This document shows, piece after piece, positions 17,409 to 26,397 of a stretch of DNA of 64,000 nucleotides. The notes beneath the pieces are model-generated. The model was not told the DNA's origin, did not search any database, and saw nothing but the letters and a program-made list of their open reading frames with translations. The stretch is from JAISGQ01 sp045604965 (GTDB taxonomy: Bacteria; Bacillota; Clostridia; Oscillospirales; Acutalibacteraceae): the NCBI GenBank assembly GCA_045604965.1, contig JAZUPB010000024.1, forward strand, positions 1-64,000, given 5' to 3'. How positions within the stretch are numbered: the stretch's first letter is position 1; each line of letters begins with the position of its first letter. The position numbers and the translations under genes were made by a program.

Positions 17409-17437
17409 TTGTTATTATCAATATGTTGTGGTATTAT
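17409..17437 (+). promoter_or_regulatory. promoter of purL
   Basis: TTGTTA, 17-nt spacer, TATTAT, about 49 bases before the purL ATG. I see no purine riboswitch in the leader. A small palindrome ATGCAT-CATA-ATGCAT lies at 17453-17468 just before the Shine-Dalgarno. Confidence 0.55.
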
Positions 17438-17485
17438 TAATGAATAAGGGCAATGCATCATAATGCATATAAAAGGAGAGTTTGT

Positions 17486-20400
17486 ATGAACAACGTTATT
17501 CGACTGTTTGTTGAAAAAAAGTCAGGGTTTGACGTAGAGGCACAGAACTGTCTTTCTGATCTTAAGGTCAACCTCGGAGTAAAGGGTTTGAAATCTTTAA
17601 GATTTCTCAACCGTTATGATATTTCCGGTCTTTACGGTCAGCAGCTGGAAACCGCAAAAGGCACAATTTTTTCTGAGCCGCCGGTCGATATGATCTATAC
17701 AGAACAATTCCCGACAAATGAAGGGGACATTGTTTTTGCTACCGAATATCTTCCCGGTCAGTATGATCAACGTGCAGATTCTGCTGCGCAGTGTGTTTCC
17801 CTGCTTACACAGGGTGAGCGTCCTGAAATCAGAACAGCAAAGGTTTATGTTCTTTCAGGCGATATAGATGAGGAAACCCTCGATAAGATCAAGTCCTATA
17901 TTATCAACCCTGTTGAATCCAGAGAAGCATCTCCGGAAAAGCCTGAAACACTGACTCAGGAGTATCCCGTACCGGAAAATGTTGAGCATATTATAGGATT
18001 TACATCCTGGAAGAAAAAACAGATCGAAGAATATCACGCAAAGCTTGGTTTTGCAATGACAAAGGATGACCTTGTATTTGTACGTGATTATTTCCGTGAT
18101 ACTGAACACCGTGATCCAACCATCACCGAGCTTCGTGTAATAGATACATACTGGAGCGATCACTGCCGTCATACAACCTTCCTTACTGAGCTTACTGATA
18201 TTGAGATTGATGAAAACGGTCTTGGAGCTGTTATTAAAAAGGCTTTTGATGAATATCTCGAGGCAAGAACAGAAGTATACGGTGAAAATACAGAGCGTCC
18301 CATTACTCTTATGGATATGGGTACAATAGGTGCAAAGACTATCAAAAAGCGCGGACTTCTTGCTGACCTTGATGAAAGTGAAGAAATCAATGCATGCTCA
18401 ATAGAAGTCCCTGCTGTAATAGATGGGGAAGAGCAGCGCTGGCTCGTTCAGTTCAAGAATGAAACTCATAACCATCCTACAGAGATAGAGCCTTTCGGCG
18501 GTGCAGCAACCTGTCTCGGCGGTGCAATACGCGATCCGCTGTCCGGCAGAGCATATGTTTATCAGGCTATGCGTGTTACAGGTTCAGGCGATCCTACTGC
18601 TGCATTTGAGGATACTATGGACGGCAAGCTGCCCCAGAGAAAGATCACTACCGGTGCAGCTGCAGGATATTCCTCATACGGTAACCAGATAGGACTTGCA
18701 ACCGGACAGGTAACCGAACTTTACGATGCCGGTTATATGGCAAAGAGAATGGAGATAGGCGCTGTTGTCGGTGCATCTCCCAAGGATAATGTAAAGCGTG
18801 AGATACCTCAGCCCGGTGATGTTGTCGTTCTTCTCGGCGGACGGACAGGCCGTGACGGCTGCGGCGGTGCAACAGGCTCATCAAAGGCTCATACCGAGGA
18901 ATCCCTGGAATCCTGCGGTGCAGAGGTTCAGAAGGGTAATCCTCCCACAGAAAGAAAGATACAGAGACTTTTCAGAAAGCCCGAAGTTGCATCTATGATC
19001 AAGCGCTGCAACGACTTTGGTGCTGGCGGCGTTTGTGTTGCAATCGGTGAACTTTCCGATGGCCTTAGCATTCGTCTTGATGATGTCAGAAAGAAATATG
19101 ACGGTCTTGACGGTACTGAGCTTGCTATTTCAGAGTCTCAGGAGAGAATGGCAGTTGTTCTTGACAGAAATGATGCTGCCAAGTTTATTGAGTATGCTGA
19201 TGAAGAGAATCTTGAGGCATATGAGGTTGCGTGGATAACTGAAAACCCCAGGCTCAGAATGACCTGGAGAGGTGAAGTTATTGTAAATATATCCCGTGAA
19301 TTCCTCAACACCAACGGTGTTCGTCAGAAGGCAGAAGCTAAGATTCACGCTCCTAAAAAATCCGAAAATTACAGAAATAACGTTCCTGCTGAGCTTGAGT
19401 GCATAACTCTCGCCCAGGCAATGAAGAAGGATCTTTCAAGACTTAATGTCTGCTCTCAGAGAGGTCTCAGCGAGCGTTTTGACGCTTCCATAGGTGCAGC
19501 TACTGTTCTTATGCCCTTCGGCGGCAAAAACCAGCTCACACCTGAAGAAGCAATGGTTGCAACTCTTCCCGTTGAGCACGGAAAGACTGATACTGCAACT
19601 GCAATGAGCTACGGATTTATTCCCGGCCATATGCGCTGGAGTCCCTTCCACGGTGCTGCATTCTCTGTTGTCGAATCGCTCAGTAAGCTCGCTGCAGTCG
19701 GTGCAGATGCACTTTCCGCAAGACTTACCTTCCAGGAGTATTTTGAGCGTCTCGGAGAGAAGGCATCCAGATGGGGCAAACCCACCGCTGCTTTGCTTGG
19801 TGCTCTGAAAGCACAGCTTAAGCTTAATGTTCCGTCAATCGGCGGTAAGGACTCGATGTCTGGTTCATTTAATGATCTTGACGTTCCTCCTACACTTGTA
19901 AGCTTTGCGCTGGCTATGACCAAAGCATCCAAGACAATTTCCGCAGCATTCAAGAAGGCTTCTTCAAGAGTTGTATTCTTCCCGATTCCTGAAAATGAAG
20001 AAACCCACCTGCCGCGATGGAAGAAGCTCAGCACACTCTATAATGAGTTCTTCTGTATGTGCACATCCGGCAATATACTGTCAGCATCTATTGTCAAAGA
20101 AGGCGGCGTATTTGCATCTGTTGCAAAGATGTCTTTCGGTAACGATATAGGATTCAGATTTGTGACCGGTGACGACAGAAAGCTTCTGTTTGCACCTCTT
20201 TCAGGCGGAATCGTAGCTGAGCTTGACAAGAATGCTGAGATTCCTGAGTCTGTTGAATATATTGAACTTGGATTTACAGTTGAAAATGCTGTTATCAAAA
20301 TTGATGATACTGAACTTACAATCGATGAGCTTAAGAAGTCATGGAGTGAGCCCCTCGAATCTGTATTCCCCGTAAAGGCTGTATACGAGCCGATGGTCAA

Positions 20401-21256
20401 CTCTATTCCTCTTATGAGCAAGAGGACTGTTCGCAGTGCTTCTGTTCCGAAGATTGCTAAGCCTCGTGTATTTATACCTGCATTCCCCGGAACAAACTGC
20501 GAAGTTGATTCTGCTCGTGCATTTGAAAGAGCCGGTGCTGATCCCAGAATTCTTGTTGTTCGAAATCTTACTCCCTCTGCAATTGAGGAGACAATAAGAG
20601 AGATGGTCAAGCTTATCGAAGAGTCCCAGATCATTATGTTCCCCGGCGGATTCTCCGGCGGTGATGAACCCGATGGCTCCGGTAAGTTTATCGCTACAAC
20701 ATTCAGAAATCCTCTTGTTGCCGAGGCTGTTACAAAGCTTCTTGAGCAGAGAGACGGTCTTGTTCTCGGTATCTGCAACGGCTTCCAGGCTCTTATCAAG
20801 TTAGGTCTTCTGCCTTACGGCAAGATCTGTGATATTACATCTGAAAGCCCCACACTTACATTCAATACCATCGGCCGCCATATTTCCCGTATGGCTTATA
20901 CCAGAGTTGCATCTGTCAAGTCTCCGTGGCTTGCCGGCTGTGAACTCGGTGATGTTCACGCAATTCCTGTTTCTCACGGTGAGGGTCGTTTTGCTGCAAG
21001 CAGTGATGTTGTATCTCAGCTTCTTGCAAACGGTCAGATAGCTACACAGTACACTGACTATAATGGTATTCCTCAGGGTTCCTCTCAGTGGAATCTTAAC
21101 GGTTCTGTAATGGCTATCGAGGGTATTACATCTCCTGATGGAAGAATCCTCGGTAAGATGGGTCACTCTGAACGCAGAGGCGATAATCTTTATGCAAACG
21201 TACCCGGTAATAAGGATCAGAAACTGTTTGAATCCGGTGTTGCATACTTCTCATAA
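17486..21256 (+). CDS. purL: phosphoribosylformylglycinamidine synthase, single-chain (PurL with fused glutaminase)
   Basis: Converts FGAR, glutamine and ATP to FGAM, step four of purine synthesis. The 1256-residue protein is the large type in which PurS-like, synthetase and glutaminase parts are fused. The synthetase part shows IDTYWSDHCRHTTF near residue 210, FKNETHNHPTEIEPFGGAAT, GDPTAAFED and the second-half MSYGFIPGHMRWSPFHGAAF and SIGGKDSMSG. The class-I amidotransferase domain occupies about residues 1000-1256 (FIPAFPGTNCEVDSARAFE, catalytic Cys in LGICNGFQALIK, His-Glu in VSHGEGRFAA). ATG at 17486 has AAGGAGAG 5 bases upstream; an upstream in-frame ATG at 17453 lacks a site. Codon use looks like that of highly expressed genes. 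No other pur gene is adjacent. Confidence 0.96.
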   Translation: MNNVIRLFVEKKSGFDVEAQNCLSDLKVNLGVKGLKSLRFLNRYDISGLYGQQLETAKGTIFSEPPVDMIYTEQFPTNEGDIVFATEYLPGQYDQRADSAAQCVSLLTQGERPEIRTAKVYVLSGDIDEETLDKIKSYIINPVESREASPEKPETLTQEYPVPENVEHIIGFTSWKKKQIEEYHAKLGFAMTKDDLVFVRDYFRDTEHRDPTITELRVIDTYWSDHCRHTTFLTELTDIEIDENGLGAVIKKAFDEYLEARTEVYGENTERPITLMDMGTIGAKTIKKRGLLADLDESEEINACSIEVPAVIDGEEQRWLVQFKNETHNHPTEIEPFGGAATCLGGAIRDPLSGRAYVYQAMRVTGSGDPTAAFEDTMDGKLPQRKITTGAAAGYSSYGNQIGLATGQVTELYDAGYMAKRMEIGAVVGASPKDNVKREIPQPGDVVVLLGGRTGRDGCGGATGSSKAHTEESLESCGAEVQKGNPPTERKIQRLFRKPEVASMIKRCNDFGAGGVCVAIGELSDGLSIRLDDVRKKYDGLDGTELAISESQERMAVVLDRNDAAKFIEYADEENLEAYEVAWITENPRLRMTWRGEVIVNISREFLNTNGVRQKAEAKIHAPKKSENYRNNVPAELECITLAQAMKKDLSRLNVCSQRGLSERFDASIGAATVLMPFGGKNQLTPEEAMVATLPVEHGKTDTATAMSYGFIPGHMRWSPFHGAAFSVVESLSKLAAVGADALSARLTFQEYFERLGEKASRWGKPTAALLGALKAQLKLNVPSIGGKDSMSGSFNDLDVPPTLVSFALAMTKASKTISAAFKKASSRVVFFPIPENEETHLPRWKKLSTLYNEFFCMCTSGNILSASIVKEGGVFASVAKMSFGNDIGFRFVTGDDRKLLFAPLSGGIVAELDKNAEIPESVEYIELGFTVENAVIKIDDTELTIDELKKSWSEPLESVFPVKAVYEPMVNSIPLMSKRTVRSASVPKIAKPRVFIPAFPGTNCEVDSARAFERAGADPRILVVRNLTPSAIEETIREMVKLIEESQIIMFPGGFSGGDEPDGSGKFIATTFRNPLVAEAVTKLLEQRDGLVLGICNGFQALIKLGLLPYGKICDITSESPTLTFNTIGRHISRMAYTRVASVKSPWLAGCELGDVHAIPVSHGEGRFAASSDVVSQLLANGQIATQYTDYNGIPQGSSQWNLNGSVMAIEGITSPDGRILGKMGHSERRGDNLYANVPGNKDQKLFESGVAYFS

Positions 21257-21268
21257 TGGAGAATAAAA

Positions 21269-22591
21269 ATGTCTGAAACAAAGAAGACTAAAAAATCAAA
21301 AAGAGAAAATTTCTTTAATCTGTACAACCGAACCTGTGACAGAGTATTCTGCTATGCATATGAATGTACATTCAACAGCTTTGATGCTGAATTGATTTCA
21401 AGAAATGCATATGTGCATATGTATCAGAATCTGTCGCAGCTTCGGCACAGTACCAGCATTGATGCGTGGCAGCGCGATTGCGTCAGGCAGGCATTCCGTG
21501 CATTGGTGCGCTCAAATCGTCTTTCTATGATCCACGAAGGGGAGTCGGGTACAAACCCGCCTCCTCTTACCGATGAAAAGAAAGAGGAACTGTGGCGTGC
21601 GATCAATAAATTCGGAAGCATTGATCCCTGGATGCCTGTGCCTATTCCGGGCCAAACTTCTGCAATAACTGTAATGAAAGACAGGTATGTTTCCGATCTG
21701 AGCAATAAATCTGTAGCTGATATAGGAAAAACTGTACTTATAGGACTTTTGTCTATTGCAGCTGTTGTCGGTGTTGTGTTTATTGGAATTAAGCTTATTG
21801 CAGGCAAATCAACTGTAAATGTTGAGTCGATGCAGGAGATATTTCTGGAGGAAAGAAGCTATACAGTATCATCACAGCCTAAAGTAGAAGTAGACTATGA
21901 CGCCCTTGAGGAGATGGTGGAATCAGCTGAAAAGGAAGCAAGCTGGCAGGAATATCAGTCAATGCTTGAGAGTAGGGCTAATATGAGCTCGGTCGTTTCC
22001 GCTGAATATGTTATCGCTTCCTCAGATCCGCTTCTTTATGTTCAGGGTGTTACCAGTTCCAGACCTCTTGTTTATGCAAGCGCAGAGGAGATAGGAATTA
22101 CTTCTGGCGCGAAAAAGTTAACCGGTGATGCGGAGATTGATACTGCTATTGCAAAAATGATAGAGGATATAGACCTGAAAGGTGAAAACGATATTGAAAT
22201 AATTGCAAAGATATATGAATATGTCGGGACTCATATCGTTTACTCTGATGAGGATGTATCAAGCGTCAGCGTAAATGACTATGTAAAATACTATATTCTC
22301 AACAAAAAGGGCGACAGCAGACATTATGCTGCAGTTTTGTCAACAGTACTCAATGCCTGCGGTTACAACTGCGAGGTAGTATCCGGTTATTTTGTGCTTA
22401 ACAGCGGCACAGAGTTTGAGAAAAATGTTGATCACTATTGGAACAGACTCAATCTTAACGGTATGTACTACTATATGGATCTCGAAGCAGACTGCAATGC
22501 ATCCGGTACACAGGTCAGGTATTATTATTTCCTAGCAACAAGAAACAACAGTCTCTGGGACATATTCCAGAGAGATCATATAATGAATTAA
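21269..22591 (+). CDS. membrane protein: ECF sigma region 2-like N-terminus, one TM, transglutaminase-like domain lacking the Cys
   Basis: A 440-residue protein that I do not recognise as a named family. Residues 1-20 are Lys-rich. Residues about 14-85 (FFNLYNRTCDRVFCYAYECT, then DAELISRNAYVHMYQNL) look like region 2 of ECF sigma factors, but no region 4 helix-turn-helix follows. One membrane segment is at about 152-172. The rest should be extracytoplasmic: a charged helix near 205-240, then a transglutaminase-like fold at about 310-435. In that fold the catalytic position of GDC is Ser (KKGDSRHYAAVL), while the His (DHYWNRLN) and Asp (YYYMDLEAD) remain, so it is probably a non-catalytic binding domain. 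It starts 12 bases after purL and 12 bases before thyX, so it may be cotranscribed. A sigma-like inner and peptidoglycan-side outer domain suggests sensing, but that is inference. Confidence 0.7.
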   Translation: MSETKKTKKSKRENFFNLYNRTCDRVFCYAYECTFNSFDAELISRNAYVHMYQNLSQLRHSTSIDAWQRDCVRQAFRALVRSNRLSMIHEGESGTNPPPLTDEKKEELWRAINKFGSIDPWMPVPIPGQTSAITVMKDRYVSDLSNKSVADIGKTVLIGLLSIAAVVGVVFIGIKLIAGKSTVNVESMQEIFLEERSYTVSSQPKVEVDYDALEEMVESAEKEASWQEYQSMLESRANMSSVVSAEYVIASSDPLLYVQGVTSSRPLVYASAEEIGITSGAKKLTGDAEIDTAIAKMIEDIDLKGENDIEIIAKIYEYVGTHIVYSDEDVSSVSVNDYVKYYILNKKGDSRHYAAVLSTVLNACGYNCEVVSGYFVLNSGTEFEKNVDHYWNRLNLNGMYYYMDLEADCNASGTQVRYYYFLATRNNSLWDIFQRDHIMN

Positions 22592-22603
22592 GGAAGTGGT
22601 TTT

Positions 22604-23374
22604 GTGGCAAAGGTGATGCTTTTATCACATACTCCGAATCCCGACAAAACAGTTGCCGCAGCGGCAAAGCTTTGTTATTCTTCTTCTGATATAGAAGGTT
22701 TATATAACGGACTTTCGGACGAAAAGGTAAAATCATTCGTTGGAATGCTTGCTGAGATCGGACACGAAAGCCCGATTGAGCATGCCTCATTTACATTTGG
22801 CATTGAGGGTGTCTCAAGATCCCTTCTTGCACAGATTACCAGACACAGAATCGCTTCTTATAGTGTTCAGAGTCAGAGATATGTTAAAATCGATGAATTT
22901 GAATATGTTACACCGCCTGAGATAGCAGCAGACCTTGAAGCAGCAGAAATATTCAAGAATGCTATGGACAGAGATATGGCTGACTATCTGAGACTGACTG
23001 ATATTCTAAGCGAAAAGCATAAACGCAGACTTATGGAATCAGGTCTTGATGAAAAAGAAGCTTCTAAAAAATCCGAAAAAATGGCGATTGAAGATGCTCG
23101 TTTTGTACTTCCGAACGCCGCAGCAACAAAGATAGTAATGACGATGAACGCAAGAAGCCTTCATAACTTCTTTGCTCATCGCTGCTGCAACCGTGCACAG
23201 TGGGAGATAAGAGATGTAGCTTGTCAGATGCTCAAGCTTGTAAGTGAAGTTTCACCGTCACTGTTTGTAAAATGCGGACCGCCTTGTCTTTACGGTGCCT
23301 GTCCTGAGGGGAAGATGACCTGCGGAAAAATTCTGGAAGTAAGAGAGTATTTTTCACAAATGCTTAAAGGTTGA
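22604..23374 (+). CDS. thyX: FAD-dependent thymidylate synthase
   Basis: Makes dTMP from dUMP using methylene-THF and FADH2, regenerating THF directly and so not needing dihydrofolate reductase. The 256-residue protein has the ThyX motif in the form TRHRIASYSVQSQRY (RHR with the downstream Ser and Arg), preceded by ESPIEHASFTFGIEG. The usual Asn of the motif is Ser here. The C-terminal half has NARSLHNFFAHRCCNRAQWEIR, typical of the family. Start is GTG at 22604, 7 bases after an AGGAAG site. tmk follows after 4 bases, so the two dTMP-to-dTDP steps are coupled. ThyA is not seen in the window. Confidence 0.95.
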   Translation: MAKVMLLSHTPNPDKTVAAAAKLCYSSSDIEGLYNGLSDEKVKSFVGMLAEIGHESPIEHASFTFGIEGVSRSLLAQITRHRIASYSVQSQRYVKIDEFEYVTPPEIAADLEAAEIFKNAMDRDMADYLRLTDILSEKHKRRLMESGLDEKEASKKSEKMAIEDARFVLPNAAATKIVMTMNARSLHNFFAHRCCNRAQWEIRDVACQMLKLVSEVSPSLFVKCGPPCLYGACPEGKMTCGKILEVREYFSQMLKG

Positions 23375-23378
23375 TGTT

Positions 23379-24053
23379 ATGGGTAAGCTAATTGTTATTG
23401 AAGGACTTGACGGAAGCGGAAAAGGTACACATACAGCGGCTGTATATGAAAAGCTCAGAGAAAGCGGTATACCTGTACGCAGGGTAACTTTCCCTGACTA
23501 CGATCAGCCGTCTTCCACTCTCGTCAAAATGTATCTTGACGGTAAATTCGGCAAAAAGCCTGGAGATGTCAATCCCTACGCAGCGTCAAGCTTTTTTGCA
23601 GTGGATCGTTTTGCAAGCTTTAAATCATTCTGGCAGAATGATTATGAAAACGGTACACTGATTCTTTGCGACAGGTATACCACCTCAAATATACCTTATC
23701 AGATGCCGAAGCTTGAAAAAGAGCAGTGGGATGAATTCCTTGAGTGGCTTTATGATTATGAATACAATAAAATGAATTTACCTAAACCCGATGCTGTTAT
23801 ATATCTCGATGTTCCTCCCGAAATAGCTCAGAAAAAAATGAGCGAAAGATATAACGGCGATGAATCAAAAAAGGATATACACGAAAGTGATCTGGAATTC
23901 CAGAAGACTTGTTATAAAGCAGTAAGATACGCGTCAGACAAGCTTGGATGGATAAGAATCGAGCTTACAAAAGACGGAGAAATGCTTACTATTGAAGAAA
24001 ACCAAAAGAAAGTATTCGATGCATTAAGGAGATGCGGGGTTTTTGATGCTTGA
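23379..24053 (+). CDS. tmk: thymidylate kinase
   Basis: Phosphorylates dTMP to dTDP. A 224-residue protein with P-loop EGLDGSGKGTHT at residues 8-19, the dTMP-binding VDRFASFKSFW segment, and the DRY motif in LCDRYTTSNIPYQ. The lid region has SERYNGDESKKDIHE. Length is slightly above the common 205-215 and the sequence is of the clostridial variant that resembles eukaryotic kinases (substitution of usual RxP by neighbours such as FPDYDQPSS). It lies 4 bases after thyX and overlaps the following gene by 8 bases. Confidence 0.93.
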   Translation: MGKLIVIEGLDGSGKGTHTAAVYEKLRESGIPVRRVTFPDYDQPSSTLVKMYLDGKFGKKPGDVNPYAASSFFAVDRFASFKSFWQNDYENGTLILCDRYTTSNIPYQMPKLEKEQWDEFLEWLYDYEYNKMNLPKPDAVIYLDVPPEIAQKKMSERYNGDESKKDIHESDLEFQKTCYKAVRYASDKLGWIRIELTKDGEMLTIEENQKKVFDALRRCGVFDA

Positions 24054-24927
24054 ATTCCGTGAGCCTGTTCTGGCAGATAAGAGCAAAATCGATTCAATAC
24101 TTCGTAATTCAATGTACGAAGGAAGTTTTTATACTTTTGCGGCTATTTATACCTGGGCGCATAGATATAAGACAAAAATTGCTTTTTATGAAGACTCGCT
24201 GCTGATTTCAGGATGCTCAGATGCGCTGGGGATGTATTTTCTCTATCCTGTAGGCAACGGAAATTTGCAGGATATGATAAGAATAATGAAAACAGAGGCT
24301 CATAACAATAATGCTCTGCTTAAAATTATAGCCGAAAGTTGTCAAGTGAAAGACCTTTATAGATTGTTGTCGAGTGAATATACAACAGAGGACAGCCGAG
24401 ATGACTGGGATTATGTATATAAAACAGAAGATTTGGCTTTTCTCAAAGGAAACAGATATCATAATAAACGAAATCATATTTCCAGACTTGCGAAAAAGTT
24501 CGCAGATTCAGATTTTACTCTTGAACCGATAACTACAGAAAATATCAATGAGTGTAAACAAATTGAGGAAATATGGGTACAGAGCAAAAATGACGATTTT
24601 GATCAGGTGAGTGTAATTCGTTCACTTGATAATATGAAGGAACTCGGATTATCGGGAGGACTGCTCAGAATAGATGGCAAGCCGATAGCCTTTACGGTTG
24701 GAGAGCCTCTTCTTGATGACACTTTTATTATTCATATTGAAAAAGCACTGCCCGGTTATGACGGTGCATATCAGATGATAAACAAGATGTTTGCAGAAAC
24801 GCTTGTTGGCAAGTATGAATTTATCAATCGAGAAGAAGATATGGGTATTGATGGACTGAGAACCTCTAAGCTTTCATATTTACCTTGCAAAATGATTGAA
24901 AAATGCGTAATCACCGAAAGGAAATGA
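24046..24927 (+). CDS. DUF2156 domain protein (LPG synthase C-terminal-like acyltransferase fold)
   Basis: A 293-residue cytoplasmic protein matching the DUF2156 style: residues 1-125 form a first GNAT-like half (FREPVLADKSKIDSIL, FAAIYTWAHRYKTKIAFYED), and residues 130-290 a second half (NRYHNKRNHISRLAKKF, LSGGLLRIDGKPIAFTVGE, FIIHIEKALPGYDGAYQMIN, FINREEDMGIDGLRTSKLSY). The last segments are strongly conserved in this family, whose relatives transfer aminoacyl groups to lipids or peptides, but the substrate here is unknown. There are no membrane helices, unlike MprF. ATG at 24046 lies inside the end of tmk; the site AAGGAG is 15 bases upstream. It is followed after 4 bases by a GNAT gene, so the pair probably works together. 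Confidence 0.82.
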   Translation: MLEFREPVLADKSKIDSILRNSMYEGSFYTFAAIYTWAHRYKTKIAFYEDSLLISGCSDALGMYFLYPVGNGNLQDMIRIMKTEAHNNNALLKIIAESCQVKDLYRLLSSEYTTEDSRDDWDYVYKTEDLAFLKGNRYHNKRNHISRLAKKFADSDFTLEPITTENINECKQIEEIWVQSKNDDFDQVSVIRSLDNMKELGLSGGLLRIDGKPIAFTVGEPLLDDTFIIHIEKALPGYDGAYQMINKMFAETLVGKYEFINREEDMGIDGLRTSKLSYLPCKMIEKCVITERK

Positions 24928-24931
24928 TGGA

Positions 24932-25843
24932 TTGATTACTTTGGCTAAGGACGGAATGCGTCCGGATATAGAACGAATATGGAAACGGTGTTTTCCGGAA
25001 GATTCACCGGAAGTTGTCCGTTATTTTTTTGATCACAGATACAATCCCAATTCCTGCATAATTTATATTGATAATATCAGCGGAAGACCTGTCGCTATGG
25101 TTCATATACTTGATATTATGATTACAGACGACAGTGAGATAAAGCAGGCGCAGTATTTATATGCAGCAGCTACCCGTCCGGATTTTCAGGGGCAGGGTAT
25201 AATGACAAAGCTTCTTGCTGCGGCTAATAAATATGCAGAGTCGAGAAAGAACGTATATTCAGTTCTTTTGCCTGGTGAACACAGCCTGTTTAAATTTTAC
25301 GAAAAACGTGGTTTCTACAGATGTTTTCAGAACAGAGTTATGTCATTTACCAACGGTGATTTTAAATCACTGGCTAAATATCAGGGGAATGAAGGTAAAA
25401 CGAAAACCGTTGTTCTTGGTGACAATGAGCTTGCTGCTCACAGGAGAGATAATCTTATTGACAGAGAAGGATACGTAACCTGGGGAGATAGAGCGGTTTC
25501 CTATGCAATGGGAGCCCACGAAGCCTTGGGAGGAAGAATCATAGCTGTCCAGAAGGGATATACAGCTGCATATGCCTTCTGTTTTGAAAGAAATAAAACA
25601 GTAGATATTTCAGAAATCATTGCTCCGAATGAACTGACCGTTTCGTTGTGCAGAGCCATTATTGATGCTTATCCAAATGCAGATGTCTTTTCTCTCAGAG
25701 TACCTGTAAGCAACGAATTCTTTGCACCATATGGAGATATATCTGATTCAGGTATGATAAGATCTACAAGCGGAAGAAAACCAACAAATTTACTTACATT
25801 AAACGGAAAACACGTACCATATCTTGGTCTTGGACTTGATTGA
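24932..25843 (+). CDS. GNAT-family N-acetyltransferase with C-terminal extension
   Basis: A 303-residue protein. The GNAT core is at about residues 1-140 with acetyl-CoA loop AATRPDFQGQGIMTKLLAAA (motif A, Q/RxxGxG/A form) and FYEKRGFYRCFQNRVMSF. The remaining 160 residues (from about residue 145) include a second GNAT-like or sterol-carrier-like region, as in Eis-type acetyltransferases. Substrate is not predictable. It begins with TTG at 24932 after AAGGAAATG; no better-placed ATG is in frame near the core. It lies between a DUF2156 gene and a DJ-1 gene with short spacers, consistent with one transcript starting at purL or thyX. Confidence 0.85.
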   Translation: MITLAKDGMRPDIERIWKRCFPEDSPEVVRYFFDHRYNPNSCIIYIDNISGRPVAMVHILDIMITDDSEIKQAQYLYAAATRPDFQGQGIMTKLLAAANKYAESRKNVYSVLLPGEHSLFKFYEKRGFYRCFQNRVMSFTNGDFKSLAKYQGNEGKTKTVVLGDNELAAHRRDNLIDREGYVTWGDRAVSYAMGAHEALGGRIIAVQKGYTAAYAFCFERNKTVDISEIIAPNELTVSLCRAIIDAYPNADVFSLRVPVSNEFFAPYGDISDSGMIRSTSGRKPTNLLTLNGKHVPYLGLGLD

Positions 25844-25857
25844 AGGGAGAAAGAACG

Positions 25858-26397
25858 ATGATATATGTATATCTGGCGGATGGATTTGAGGAAATGGAAG
25901 CATTGGCTCCTGCTGATCTTCTTCGCCGTGCAGGAAAAGAAGTTAAGCTTGTGGGTGTAAACGAAAAAAAGGTGAGAGGCTCTCACAATATATATGTTGA
26001 ATCGGATATTCTCGCATCTGAAGCAGCCATTGAGGATGCAGAGCTTATCATTCTCCCCGGCGGAGGTCCCGGCTATGACAATCTAGATAAGAATAACGAT
26101 GTGGACAAAGCAGTAAAATACTGCTATAATAACGGCATCCGTATCGCTGCCATTTGCGCTGCTCCTATGGTTCTTGGAAAAAGAGGAGTTCTCAGCGGAA
26201 AGAAAGCGACCTGCTTCCCGGGCTTTGAAGAGTATCTTACCGATGCGGAATACACCGGAGAAGGCGTTGTTACAGACGGTCTTGTGACTACAGGAAAAAG
26301 CGCCGGCTGGTCTGTGGAATTTGGTCTTGAGCTTGTAAAACTGCTTGTATCAAAGGAAGCATCAAATAAACTCCGTAACTCACTTTATCCGCAATGA
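25858..26397 (+). CDS. DJ-1/PfpI family protein
   Basis: A 179-residue cytosolic protein of the DJ-1/YajL class. It starts MIYVYLADGFEEMEALAPAD, whose second Glu is the family acid near the active site, and has the nucleophile Cys in IAAICAAPMVLGKRG near residue 99, followed by LSGKKATCFPGFEEYL and a C-terminal VTTGKSAGWSVEFGLELV. Proposed roles in this family include glyoxalase or deglycase and chaperone activities; none is proved for clostridial members. ATG at 25858 follows AGGGAGAAAG. It overlaps the folate cyclo-ligase gene by 4 bases (ATGA), so translation is coupled. Confidence 0.9.
   Translation: MIYVYLADGFEEMEALAPADLLRRAGKEVKLVGVNEKKVRGSHNIYVESDILASEAAIEDAELIILPGGGPGYDNLDKNNDVDKAVKYCYNNGIRIAAICAAPMVLGKRGVLSGKKATCFPGFEEYLTDAEYTGEGVVTDGLVTTGKSAGWSVEFGLELVKLLVSKEASNKLRNSLYPQ

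Noticed and set aside
17280..17485. Possible purine riboswitch or PurBox before purL
   Set aside because: No purine-riboswitch core with paired loops is visible; a CCGAA-like sequence at about 17371 is too weak alone for a PurBox.
20038..20799. A 253-codon minus-strand frame inside purL
   Set aside because: Antisense to the well-supported purL with no ribosome site or domain; it is a codon-bias shadow.
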